Below are positions 1-5,772 of a stretch of DNA of 8,368 bases, in pieces. The DNA lies in assembly GCA_021647765.1 (NCBI GenBank), contig JAKIUD010000098.1, forward strand, positions 1 through 8,368, written 5' to 3'. Origin of the DNA: Desulfuromusa sp. GTDB lineage: Bacteria; Desulfobacterota; Desulfuromonadia; Desulfuromonadales; Geopsychrobacteraceae. The notes beneath the pieces are model-generated. The model was not told the origin of the DNA, did not search any database, and saw only the letters and a list, made by a program, of their open reading frames with translations. The number at the start of each line of letters is the position of its first letter. Within the stretch, counting starts at the first letter, position 1. The position numbers and the translations under genes were made by a program.

Positions 1-98
1 GCGACCATCTGCTTGGAGTAGGAGCCAGGTTATATCAAGGGCAGGTAACCAATTTGAGGACAGAAGGTGGAGGGTTTGCGCCGGTCAGAATTGTTTGA
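1..98 (+). CDS. C-terminal end of an unidentified protein (5' end outside window)
   Basis: An open frame enters from the left edge (first full codon at 3) and ends at TGA 96-98, giving 31 residues that start DHLLGVGARLYQG and finish TEGGGFAPVRIV. I do not recognise the family. The evidence that it is coding is comparative and internal: the last 15 codons recur at 3204-3248, and the three differences are one synonymous change (ATT to ATC) and one codon changed at two bases (GCG Ala to ACA Thr), while both copies end in a stop, TGA or TAG. That pattern is expected of a protein C-terminus rather than of a non-coding repeat. What lies upstream cannot be seen, so function, length and operon context are unknown. 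The 3' end coincides with the left border of a possibly inserted segment that carries nfnAB. Confidence 0.55.
   Translation, partial: DHLLGVGARLYQGQVTNLRTEGGGFAPVRIV
51..96. repeat. Left copy of 46-bp direct repeat (attL-like)
   Basis: This stretch matches 3204-3249 at 43 of 46 positions in direct orientation; mismatches are at 78, 80 and 92. It covers the last 15 codons plus the first stop base of the gene fragment at 1-98. Similarity stops abruptly on both sides. Direct repeats at the 3' end of a gene are the footprint left by site-specific integration of islands, the element restoring the gene's end. The att-site reading is inference, because no integrase gene is seen between the copies. 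Confidence 0.75.
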
Positions 99-303
99 AC
101 GATTTTTCTGTAGAACTTTAAGCCTCAGACAGGATTAATTTATGAAAACGACTTACCGAAAACCATTTTGCATGTGATATAGCAAACGATACAGAGTTCC
201 CTCGGGACAATGAAAATCCGGGCAAGGCGTTTTTGAATTTTTTTCGATTGTTCCTGTGTCGGCCTAATTGATTTCGAAAACTTTAATAACTTAAGTTTAG
301 TTG

Positions 304-351
304 CTTAACATCGTCCCGCTTGCTTCACTTAACATCGTCCCGCTTGCTTCA
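304..351. repeat. 24-bp perfect tandem duplication
   Basis: Two identical, adjacent 24-base units (304-327 and 328-351) begin CTTAACATCG and end GCTTGCTTCA. They lie in the non-coding left flank, just before the hairpin region at 358-395. A perfect tandem copy suggests recent slippage or a repeat-binding site. RYYYAAC-like hexamer cores (GCTTAAC, ACTTAAC) precede each unit, but no matching GTTRRRY partner is present, so this is not an integron attC site. Confidence 0.85.
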
Positions 352-357
352 CTCGGT

Positions 358-395
358 GGGCGCCTTTAACGCCCCGTCTTCTGGTCGGGTTTTTT
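358..395 (+). terminator. Possible intrinsic terminator, + strand
   Basis: A first stem GGGCG (358-362) pairs with CGCCC (370-374). An overlapping second stem CCCG (373-376) pairs with CGGG (386-389), with an extra inner pair possible, and is followed by six Ts (390-395). The second hairpin plus T-run has the form of a + strand rho-independent terminator, but its stem is short. It could end transcripts of the + strand gene at 1-98, although it sits about 275 bases past that stop codon, inside the putative inserted segment. Confidence 0.4.
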
Positions 396-458
396 ACTTA
401 TTTAGAATGTCCCGCCCCCCCTTTTTCTTGATTTTACCCCAAAAGGTGTAGAATCTAC

Positions 459-1889
459 TCAAATTCTTCTTAAATACTCATCTATAGATTTAGCAGCATC
501 CCTGCCCGTTCCCATTGCTAAAATTACGGTTGCCTGACCTAAGGTTATATCTCCCCCTGCCCACACAGCATTTTTAGTCGTTTTTCCAGTTTTTGGATCT
601 GCTTTGATATTACCCCACTCGTTCAATTCTAGTCCATCAGTTACATTTGTCAAAAGTGGATTTGCGGTTGTGCCTATTGATATAATTGCCAAATCACAAT
701 CTATAAAAAACTGAGAATCTTTAATCGGAACCGGTCTTCTTCTTCCATCTTCGTCCGGTTCACCTAATTTCATTTTCTCACAATTTATACCAGTCAGCTT
801 ACCATTTGCACTACCTATAAACTCAAGTGGTGAAGTTAAAAACTCAAATTCAACACCCTCTTGTTCAGCATGGTGAAGCTCAATATGTCTTGAAGGTGAT
901 TCAACTCTAGTTCGTCTATAAACTATTTTCACACTTTTTGCACCAAGTCTAAGTGCTGTTCTAGCTGAATCCATTGCAACATTACCTGCTCCAAGGACTG
1001 CTACATTTTTTCCCGGTATTATCGGTGTATCATATTTAGGAAACTCAAAAGCTCTCATAAGATTTGCTCTCGTGAGATACTCATTTGCAGAAAAAACACC
1101 GTTTAAATCTTCACCTGGAATTCCCAAAAAGTTTGGCAAGCCTGCTCCAACACCTATAAATACGGCATCATAATCCATCTCCTCAAGTAGCTCATCAACA
1201 TCAATTGTTCTGCCAACTACTGAATTGTACTCAATTTTAACACCTAAGCTTTCCAGCTGCTCAATCTCATAAGCTACTACATTTTTAGCAAGTCTAAATT
1301 CTGGGATTCCGTAAAGTAAAACACCCCCGGCTTTATGAAATGCCTCAAAAATAGTTACTTCATGCCCTTTTTTAGCCAAATCTCCTGCTACTGCTATTCC
1401 TGCCGGTCCACTTCCAACTACAGCAACTTTTTTACCTGTACTTGGCGGGATTTCAGCGCTATTTTTTACATTATTAGCTCTTGCCCAATCCGCTATAAAC
1501 ATCTCCAGATTTCCAATGCCTACAGGTTCTGTGCCTTTTTTTAGTCCTACAATACAAACCTCTTCACATTGTATCTCTTGAGGGCAGACTCTTCCACAAA
1601 CTGCAGGGAGAGCTGTAGCCTCCCAAACTTTATCTATTGCATCATTTAAGTTGTCTTCTACAATCATTTCCAGGAATCCGGGAATATTTATGCTTACAGG
1701 ACAACCTTTAATACAGGTAGGGTCTTTGCATTGTATGCATCTAGCTGCTTCAAACTGGGCTTCTTTAAGGCTATATCCTAATGTAACTTCATCAAAATAC
1801 TTTGCCCTTTGTTTTGGGTGCCTCTCAGTCATTTCCTGCCTAGGAATCTGTCTTCTCTCTTTTTTTGTTAAATCTTTAACATTAATCAT
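459..1889 (-). CDS. nfnB: NfnB / glutamate-synthase-small-subunit-like FAD- and NADPH-binding oxidoreductase
   Basis: A 476-residue cytoplasmic flavoprotein, the large subunit of NADH-dependent reduced ferredoxin:NADP+ oxidoreductase (NfnAB, also annotated GltA or SudA). With NfnA the family couples NADPH oxidation to NAD+ and ferredoxin reduction, reversibly. Visible features: an N-terminal double [4Fe-4S] region with C51, C54, C59, C63 and C98, C102, C108, C112; an FAD Rossmann motif VVGSGPAG near 157-164; a second nucleotide-binding motif GAGNVAMD near 300-307 for NADPH; and the C-terminal AGGDITLGQATVILAMGTGR region (444-463) typical of the FAD domain. Length is normal for the family. The start is set by AAGG seven bases before the ATG, overlapping the nfnA stop; nine bases separate the genes, so they are coupled. 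Pairing with nfnA argues for Nfn rather than true glutamate synthase, whose large subunit is absent. Codons are AT-richer than in genes to the right. Confidence 0.93.
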   Translation of the reverse strand: MINVKDLTKKERRQIPRQEMTERHPKQRAKYFDEVTLGYSLKEAQFEAARCIQCKDPTCIKGCPVSINIPGFLEMIVEDNLNDAIDKVWEATALPAVCGRVCPQEIQCEEVCIVGLKKGTEPVGIGNLEMFIADWARANNVKNSAEIPPSTGKKVAVVGSGPAGIAVAGDLAKKGHEVTIFEAFHKAGGVLLYGIPEFRLAKNVVAYEIEQLESLGVKIEYNSVVGRTIDVDELLEEMDYDAVFIGVGAGLPNFLGIPGEDLNGVFSANEYLTRANLMRAFEFPKYDTPIIPGKNVAVLGAGNVAMDSARTALRLGAKSVKIVYRRTRVESPSRHIELHHAEQEGVEFEFLTSPLEFIGSANGKLTGINCEKMKLGEPDEDGRRRPVPIKDSQFFIDCDLAIISIGTTANPLLTNVTDGLELNEWGNIKADPKTGKTTKNAVWAGGDITLGQATVILAMGTGRDAAKSIDEYLRRI

Positions 1890-1898
1890 AATAAAACC

Positions 1899-2732
1899 TT
1901 ATCTCAAACCTTCAGCAAACATACACTCGTTAGAGTGTTCTTCTTCGTGCTTGTAAGCATCCAGTCTTCTTATCAGAGAACCGTAATCAACTTGATGCCC
2001 ATCAAACTCAGGTCCCTCTACGCATGCAAACTTAGTTTTACCACCGATGGTAACTCTGCATCCACCACACATTCCTGTTCCGTCTATCATTATTGGATTA
2101 AGACTTACTATTGTCGGGACATCGAACTCTTTAGTTAAAAGTGAAACAAACTTCATCATAGGGACAGGACCTATTGCCACAACTTCATCAATCTTCTGAG
2201 TCTCTAAAATTTCTTTAAGCTCCTCTGTTACAAGGCCATGTCGTCCCTTAGAGCCGTCATCCGTGCATATTCTTACCTCATCGGAAACCTTTCTCATCTC
2301 TTTTTCCATTATAAGATAATCCTTATTTCTAGCACCAAGTATAGTTATTACTCTGTTACCGGCTTCATACATTCCTTTAGTGATTGGATGAAGCACAGCT
2401 GTTCCTGTACCACCGCCAACACAAACAACATTCCCTTTTTTCTTAATTTTTGTCGGTTCACCCAAAGGGCCTACGCAATCCTGATAGCCATCACCGACTT
2501 CTAACATGGAAAAACTTCTCGTACTTTTACCGACAATCATATAGATAATGGTAATAGTACCCTTCTCTTTATCAACATTGGCCATAGTCAGAGGAATTCT
2601 TTCGCCGGTTTCATCTACTCTAAGAATTACAAATTGTCCGGGTTTTGCTTTTTTTGCAATTTGCGTAGCTTCAATTTCATTAAGAACAATAGAGTCATGT
2701 GCCATCTTTTCTTTTTTAATTATTTTATACAT
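1899..2732 (-). CDS. nfnA: NfnA / ferredoxin-NADP reductase-like subunit with [2Fe-2S] cluster
   Basis: A 277-residue small subunit of NfnAB (also called sulfide dehydrogenase subunit SudB), carrying the bifurcating FAD and the NAD(H) site. Visible features: an FAD-binding RIPLT motif at 45-49, the nucleotide-binding loop VGGGTGTA at 105-112, and the C-terminal cluster motif D217-x4-C222-x2-C225-x11-C237. Asp plus three Cys as [2Fe-2S] ligands is the known arrangement in characterised Nfn. The open frame extends 14 codons upstream to 2774, but the start at 2732 is preferred: GGAG lies six bases before it, and the protein then begins MYKIIKKE as family members do. It precedes nfnB by nine bases in one transcript. 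The promoter is not clear; two tandem 14-base units with TATACT hexamers lie about 85-110 bases upstream (2816-2843). Confidence 0.92.
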   Translation of the reverse strand: MYKIIKKEKMAHDSIVLNEIEATQIAKKAKPGQFVILRVDETGERIPLTMANVDKEKGTITIIYMIVGKSTRSFSMLEVGDGYQDCVGPLGEPTKIKKKGNVVCVGGGTGTAVLHPITKGMYEAGNRVITILGARNKDYLIMEKEMRKVSDEVRICTDDGSKGRHGLVTEELKEILETQKIDEVVAIGPVPMMKFVSLLTKEFDVPTIVSLNPIMIDGTGMCGGCRVTIGGKTKFACVEGPEFDGHQVDYGSLIRRLDAYKHEEEHSNECMFAEGLR

Positions 2733-2815
2733 TTTACTCTCCAAGAGAATAGGCACTGTCCATATGTGGTACATTAATAGATTTCGGTTCTATCCACCAA
2801 ACAAAAGTTAGATAA

Positions 2816-2843
2816 AAGTTCCTTAGTATAAGTTCCTTAGTAT
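2816..2843. repeat. 14-bp tandem repeat in the nfnA upstream region
   Basis: Two perfect adjacent copies of AAGTTCCTTAGTAT (2816-2829 and 2830-2843). Read on the minus strand, the transcribed direction for nfnA, each unit gives ATACTAAGGAACTT, and both junctions create a TATACT hexamer close to a -10 box. Paired sites of this kind could be a repeated regulator site or duplicated -10 elements; neither is shown. Confidence 0.85.
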
Positions 2844-3016
2844 AAAGTACCATCTTACGAGATTTCGTGGTCGACAGTTTAAAAGACAATATTCTTTTAT
2901 CTCACTATTGAACTTTCTTATGGATTTCAGGGTATTGAAGAAGATCTACCCTTTTATTGCGGATAGAATCGATAGATTTTAAGTTTATCTGAGGTTATTA
3001 TAATTATTATGAAAGA

Positions 3017-3045
3017 TTAACTTTCCAGCGGTGCTGGTGAGTTAA
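3017..3045. repeat. 29-bp inverted repeat (hairpin)
   Basis: TTAACT (3017-3022) pairs with AGTTAA (3040-3045) and CCAGC (3025-3029) pairs with GCTGG (3033-3037), around the three-base loop GGT. Only two positions per arm are not Watson-Crick pairs. No T-run follows on either strand, so it is not an ordinary terminator. It may be a protein-binding site or a recombination-related fold near the right end of the putative inserted segment. Confidence 0.6.
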
Positions 3046-3054
3046 CATATCGGT

Positions 3055-3126
3055 TATCGGGGAGGGGGGAGAGGTAAATTCAAATTGCAAGTGCACCACG
3101 TGCTATGGGTCAGTATCGGGGAGGGG
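3055..3126. repeat. 13-bp G-rich direct repeat pair
   Basis: TATCGGGGAGGGG occurs at 3055-3067 and again at 3114-3126, 59 bases apart, with unrelated sequence between. The first copy continues into a longer purine run (GGGGGGAGAGG). The G-tracts might form a quadruplex, but that is speculation. Both copies lie between the nfn genes and the right 46-base repeat. Confidence 0.6.
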
Positions 3127-3203
3127 ATATCTTAAATAACTAAGTTGATATGCCGCTTCCTATTCGTTATTGCCCCCCTGCTTTCGCCTGCTTTACTGCT
3201 TTA

Positions 3204-3251
3204 AATTTGAGGACAGAAGGTGGAGGGTTTACACCGGTCAGAATCGTTTAG
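3204..3251 (+). pseudogene. Duplicated C-terminal fragment of the gene ending at 98 (attR-like repeat copy)
   Basis: This 15-codon stretch, stop TAG at 3249-3251, encodes NLRTEGGGF-T-PVRIV and is the right copy of the 46-base direct repeat. The body of the gene is absent; sequence upstream shows no similarity to positions 1-50. The frame is open back to an ATG at 3150, but no ribosome binding site precedes it, so I treat it as a gene-end remnant. Its stop lies in opposite orientation over the stop of yciH (3248-3250), which suggests that the intact gene once converged on yciH with touching stop codons before the segment between the repeats arrived. Confidence 0.5.
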
Positions 3252-3607
3252 CCCCCGGCTTTTTTAACTCTCCACCCCTTCTCCTGCAATAAACCCAACA
3301 AGAGATCACGATGGTCTCCCTGGATTTCAATCACACCGTTCTTAATTGTTCCACCGGTTCCACATCTCTGCTTCAATGATTTAGCCAGTGACTTTAATTC
3401 GTCTCCAGTCAAAGGAATACCGGTAATCAGAGTTACCCCTTTCCCTTTTCGCCCTTTGGTTTCCCTCTGAACACGAACGATGCCATCAAACCTAGAACTA
3501 TTTGTGGATTTATTATTGCACTGGCATTTTTTGAGGGGTTGACCACATTTGAGGCAGATAGATCCAGTTTCATCAGAATAAACAAGTCTACTGTTTGAAT
3601 TTGACAT
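3248..3607 (-). CDS. yciH: SUI1/YciH-family translation factor-like protein
   Basis: A 119-residue cytoplasmic protein of the SUI1/eIF1-like family (YciH in bacteria), small proteins linked to start-site selection in translation initiation; the bacterial role is poorly defined. The SUI1 fold spans roughly 40-117 and shows the family blocks KGRKGKGVTLITGIP (51-65), QRCGTGGTIKNG (80-91) and EIQGDHRD (94-101). The N-terminus has C18-x2-C21 and C28-x-C30, a possible small metal site seen in many bacterial members. Length is typical. The start is supported by GAGG seven bases before the ATG. It follows the zinc-finger protein by 36 bases on the same strand, so the two are probably cotranscribed. 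The stop codon overlaps the right 46-base repeat. Confidence 0.93.
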   Translation of the reverse strand: MSNSNSRLVYSDETGSICLKCGQPLKKCQCNNKSTNSSRFDGIVRVQRETKGRKGKGVTLITGIPLTGDELKSLAKSLKQRCGTGGTIKNGVIEIQGDHRDLLLGLLQEKGWRVKKAGG

Positions 3608-3643
3608 GGTTTTCCCTCTGTTCTGTAGGGTCGTGCTTGCTAA

Positions 3644-3847
3644 TTATTGATTTAACGTATTTTTAAACTGACATTCAACACAGATCATTTTGAATTCGTA
3701 CAGACCCGATTCAGGGTTCAAAACTGTCATGGTTGTCATGTGTTCGTTGCAGGCAAGTTTATAGCATTCACTACAGACCAATCCTTCACCGATTGTAGAG
3801 TAGCGGTCACAGACGTGACACATCCAGGGAGATTTTTCTTCTGTCAA
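3644..3847 (-). CDS. Small zinc-binding, cross-brace-like protein of unknown function
   Basis: A 67-residue soluble protein with the ligand pattern C10-x2-C13-x11-C25-x2-C28-x4-C33-x2-H36-x19-C56-x2-C59. Eight ligands in four pairs fit two zinc ions in a RING, FYVE or B-box-like cross-brace, though ligand pairing is inferred from spacing only. I do not recognise a named family. The start is a TTG: GAGG lies seven bases upstream of it, whereas the internal ATG at 3823 has no well-placed ribosome binding site. It directly precedes yciH (36 bases), and a terminator for the upstream gene fprA lies just before it, so zinc protein plus yciH probably form their own unit. A link with translation or RNA is suggested only by that neighbour. 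Confidence 0.7.
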   Translation of the reverse strand: MTEEKSPWMCHVCDRYSTIGEGLVCSECYKLACNEHMTTMTVLNPESGLYEFKMICVECQFKNTLNQ

Positions 3848-3880
3848 AATCTGACCTCAGTTAGGTTTATGCAGATTACT

Positions 3881-3926
3881 GAAATAAAAAAGCTGCCAGC
3901 CGAGAGGTATCCCGTTGACAGCTTTT
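3881..3926 (-). terminator. Intrinsic terminator of fprA
   Basis: Read on the minus strand, AAAAGCTGTC (3926-3917) pairs with GGCAGCTTTT (3897-3888), ten pairs including one G-U, with a loop of about 19 bases. A run of Ts follows (3891-3886, then a further TTT after one A). It begins about 50 bases past the fprA stop and separates that transcript from the zinc protein and yciH. Confidence 0.8.
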
Positions 3927-3975
3927 GTTCTTAGTCGTGTTTCTTTTTCATACTTTGTATCTTCATGGATTGTAA

Positions 3976-5199
3976 CTATTTACCGCAGAGCTCTTTTACC
4001 TGCCTTGCCAACGCTTGTCCCTGACTTAATGCCAGATCCAGTTCATGCTCTGTGGGGGCTCCCATCCACTCGATAGGATCAATAAAATCCCACTTCAATT
4101 TCTCTGTCAATTTATCCAGTTCACGTTGGGCACCACCGGACCAGCCGGCTGAACCGAAGCGGAGGACTTTTTTGTTCCAGACTTTTTTCCGCCTGAACAT
4201 ATCGAGCACCCAAGCCATGGGTGGGAACATTTCGTATTCGTAAGTGGGCATACCAAGAATAAGACCAGCTGATTTCCAGGCAGAGGCGAGGATAATACCA
4301 ACATGCTCATCAGGTACTCGGTGTACGTGTACTGGCAGTCCTTCTTTGCGGACTCCCTGAACAATATTGTTGACCAGTTTTTCAGTATTTCCATACATGC
4401 TTGACCAGATCACTGTAACTTCGGCTTCAGCAGGACCATTCATGTAGCTGGCAAAACGGGCATAGGACTCAATAATTTCTTTCGGGTTTTCCCGCCAGAT
4501 AATACCATGTGATGGAGCAATGACGTTGATATCAAGATCACTGAGATGATTGATTCCTTTGGTGACAAAGGTGGAGAAACTGGCGACGATATTAGCGTAG
4601 TAGCGCAGGGCTTCATGAAGAAAAAAAGTATGTTGTTCGGTAGAGAGGCGATCATCAAAAAAGACTCTGTCCAGCTTTCCGTAGGAGCCAAAAGCATCGC
4701 AGGAAAACAAAGTTCCGCTACTTTGTTCAAATGTCATCATGGTCTCTGGCCAGTGAATATTTGGCGTTTCATGGAAGCTCAAAACTTTACCTTGACCGAG
4801 ATCCAGAGTGTCACCATCCTTAATAATGTGGATATTTTCCTCGATGCCACAGAAAGACTTCAGCAATCCGGTAGCTTTACCGGTGAGGTAAAATTGAAGC
4901 TGGGGATTTTGTCTGTAAAACTCAGGAAGCCAGCTGGTATGATCGGGCTCCATGTGATTGATGATCATATAGTCAATATTTTTTGCATCCACAGGGATAG
5001 AATGGAGTTCCTCTTCTAATTCTGCGGGTTTACCATCGATATCTTCAACCAGATCGATCATGGCAGTTTTATCGCCTTGCACAATATAGGAATTAATCGA
5101 AATCCCATTGGGCATGGGCCACATCCCTTCAAATAACTGATAATTTTCCAGATTAACAGGTAAACAGTAAATTCCATCGGTGATTTTTACGGCTTTCAT
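3976..5199 (-). CDS. fprA: FprA-type flavodiiron protein (oxygen/nitric oxide reductase)
   Basis: A 407-residue class A flavodiiron protein, like rubredoxin:oxygen oxidoreductase (ROO), which reduces O2 to water and/or NO to N2O in the cytoplasm of anaerobes. The N-terminal metallo-beta-lactamase domain (about 1-250) has all diiron ligands: H82-x-E84-x-D86-H87, then H149, D168 and H231. The C-terminal flavodoxin domain (about 258-405) has the FMN loop SSMYGNTEK (266-274) and GSAGWSGGAQ (349-358). There is no fused rubredoxin or flavin reductase domain, and no rubredoxin gene is adjacent, so the electron donor is encoded elsewhere. The frame is open to 5244, but the start at 5199 has AGGA eight bases upstream and gives the family-like N-terminus MKAVKITDGIYCL. 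The 179-base gap upstream suggests its own promoter; a palindromic element lies at 5255-5279. Confidence 0.95.
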   Translation of the reverse strand: MKAVKITDGIYCLPVNLENYQLFEGMWPMPNGISINSYIVQGDKTAMIDLVEDIDGKPAELEEELHSIPVDAKNIDYMIINHMEPDHTSWLPEFYRQNPQLQFYLTGKATGLLKSFCGIEENIHIIKDGDTLDLGQGKVLSFHETPNIHWPETMMTFEQSSGTLFSCDAFGSYGKLDRVFFDDRLSTEQHTFFLHEALRYYANIVASFSTFVTKGINHLSDLDINVIAPSHGIIWRENPKEIIESYARFASYMNGPAEAEVTVIWSSMYGNTEKLVNNIVQGVRKEGLPVHVHRVPDEHVGIILASAWKSAGLILGMPTYEYEMFPPMAWVLDMFRRKKVWNKKVLRFGSAGWSGGAQRELDKLTEKLKWDFIDPIEWMGAPTEHELDLALSQGQALARQVKELCGK

Positions 5200-5254
5200 T
5201 TTGTTGATCCTTTGTCGGTGTGTTTGAGTGTTAATGGTATCCATATTTTACTAA

Positions 5255-5314
5255 GGGGATTGACCTAGGCTCTGTCCCCGGATAATAGGGAGATAGAATG
5301 TGAATTCAGTCCCC
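5255..5314. repeat. Possible REP-like palindromic element upstream of fprA
   Basis: GGGGA (5255-5259) and TCCCC (5275-5279) form an imperfect inverted repeat with CCTAGG near its centre. A second GTCCCC at 5309-5314 repeats that at 5274-5279, and GGGA at 5288-5291 can alternatively pair with TCCC at 5275-5278. Such C-tract and palindrome mixtures, together with the GAATTCAGTCCCC end, remind me of REP-type repeats scattered in related genomes. That resemblance is from memory and unverified. Alternatively it is a regulator site for fprA, whose start is 56 bases away. Confidence 0.35.
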
Positions 5315-5378
5315 AATAACTACGACATGTTTCCAGAATATGCTCAGCGAGGTTAAAGTTCAGTTCCTGTTTTTTAAA

Positions 5379-5729
5379 TTAAGCAAATCTACTTCGAAAC
5401 ATAAAATAAACTGCACCGACAAGGCATAGTCCCGCCCAGAGATAGTCAAGTTTAAGCGGTTCTTTCATATAGAAAAGAGAAAAGGGAACAAACACACTCA
5501 ACGTGACGACTTCTTGAATGATCTTAAGTTGCCCGATAGACAGAACAGAAAAACCAATCCGGTTCGCCGGAACTTGAAACATATATTCGAACAGGGCAAT
5601 TCCCCAACTGATGAGTGCTGCAATAATCCAGGGCTTGTTATTTAACTCTTTGAGGTGTCCATACCACGCAAATGTCATAAACACATTACTACAGAGTAAC
5701 AGCCCGATTGTGTAAATAATTGGTCTCAT
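5379..5729 (-). CDS. DUF486 (DMT-type) four-helix membrane protein
   Basis: A 116-residue integral inner-membrane protein of the DUF486/DMT_6 family (COG3169), short relatives of drug/metabolite transporters with unknown substrate. Four hydrophobic segments are visible at about 4-22, 34-51, 66-87 and 95-112, with the family-like stretch FQVPANRIGF at 51-60. Four-helix members usually act as dimers; that is family knowledge, not shown here. The ribosome binding site is weak (GGA eleven bases before the ATG). It lies 43 bases after the second MinD-type ATPase on the same strand and may be the last gene of that transcript. No functional link with its neighbours is evident. Confidence 0.85.
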   Translation of the reverse strand: MRPIIYTIGLLLCSNVFMTFAWYGHLKELNNKPWIIAALISWGIALFEYMFQVPANRIGFSVLSIGQLKIIQEVVTLSVFVPFSLFYMKEPLKLDYLWAGLCLVGAVYFMFRSRFA

Positions 5730-5772
5730 CTGAAAAGTTTTCCAATCAGAGAATCAAGGGGTGATGAGCCAC

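Larger units (their letters stand above)
99..458. other. Non-coding left flank of the nfn segment
   Basis: No convincing gene lies here. The stretch separates the + strand gene end at 98 from the end of nfnB (minus strand) at 459. It holds an AT-rich part (99-300), a perfect 24-base tandem duplication (304-351), a possible + strand terminator (358-395) and a C-rich run (411-421). The only small frame with a plausible ribosome binding site is an 11-codon ORF at 142-177 (AGGA seven bases before the ATG), which I do not call as a gene. No minus-strand terminator with a T-run is evident just past nfnB. Confidence 0.6.
2733..3203. other. Non-coding, repeat-rich region upstream of nfnA
   Basis: About 470 bases without a supported gene. 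It must contain the nfnAB promoter and leader (minus strand). Visible structure: a 14-base tandem repeat (2816-2843), an AT-rich inverted repeat AAAAGA/TCTTTT (2881-2898), a long near-perfect hairpin (3017-3045), a 13-base direct repeat TATCGGGGAGGGG at 3055-3067 and 3114-3126, and a GCAC/GTGC palindrome around 3092-3102. No -35/-10 pair stands out. The right end borders the second copy of the 46-base repeat. Confidence 0.6.

Noticed and set aside
142..177. 11-codon ORF with AGGA seven bases before the ATG (MKTTYRKPFCM)
   Set aside because: Too short and without any conserved or regulatory context such as a following gene on the same strand; such ORFs arise by chance in AT-rich DNA.
298..375. 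Integron attC site suggested by RYYYAAC motifs near 303-333
   Set aside because: No partner GTTRRRY core or paired inner arms could be found, and no integrase is present.
3150..3251. 33-codon + strand ORF ending in the duplicated peptide
   Set aside because: No ribosome binding site before the ATG, and upstream codons show no similarity to the gene at 1-50; better explained as chance readthrough into a repeat copy.
4546..5019. 157-codon + strand open frame inside fprA
   Set aside because: Antisense shadow of a strongly conserved flavodiiron gene, with no recognisable protein features of its own.
5200..5244. 15-codon N-terminal extension of fprA
   Set aside because: No ribosome binding site precedes the ATG at 5244, while the ATG at 5199 has one and gives the typical family start.
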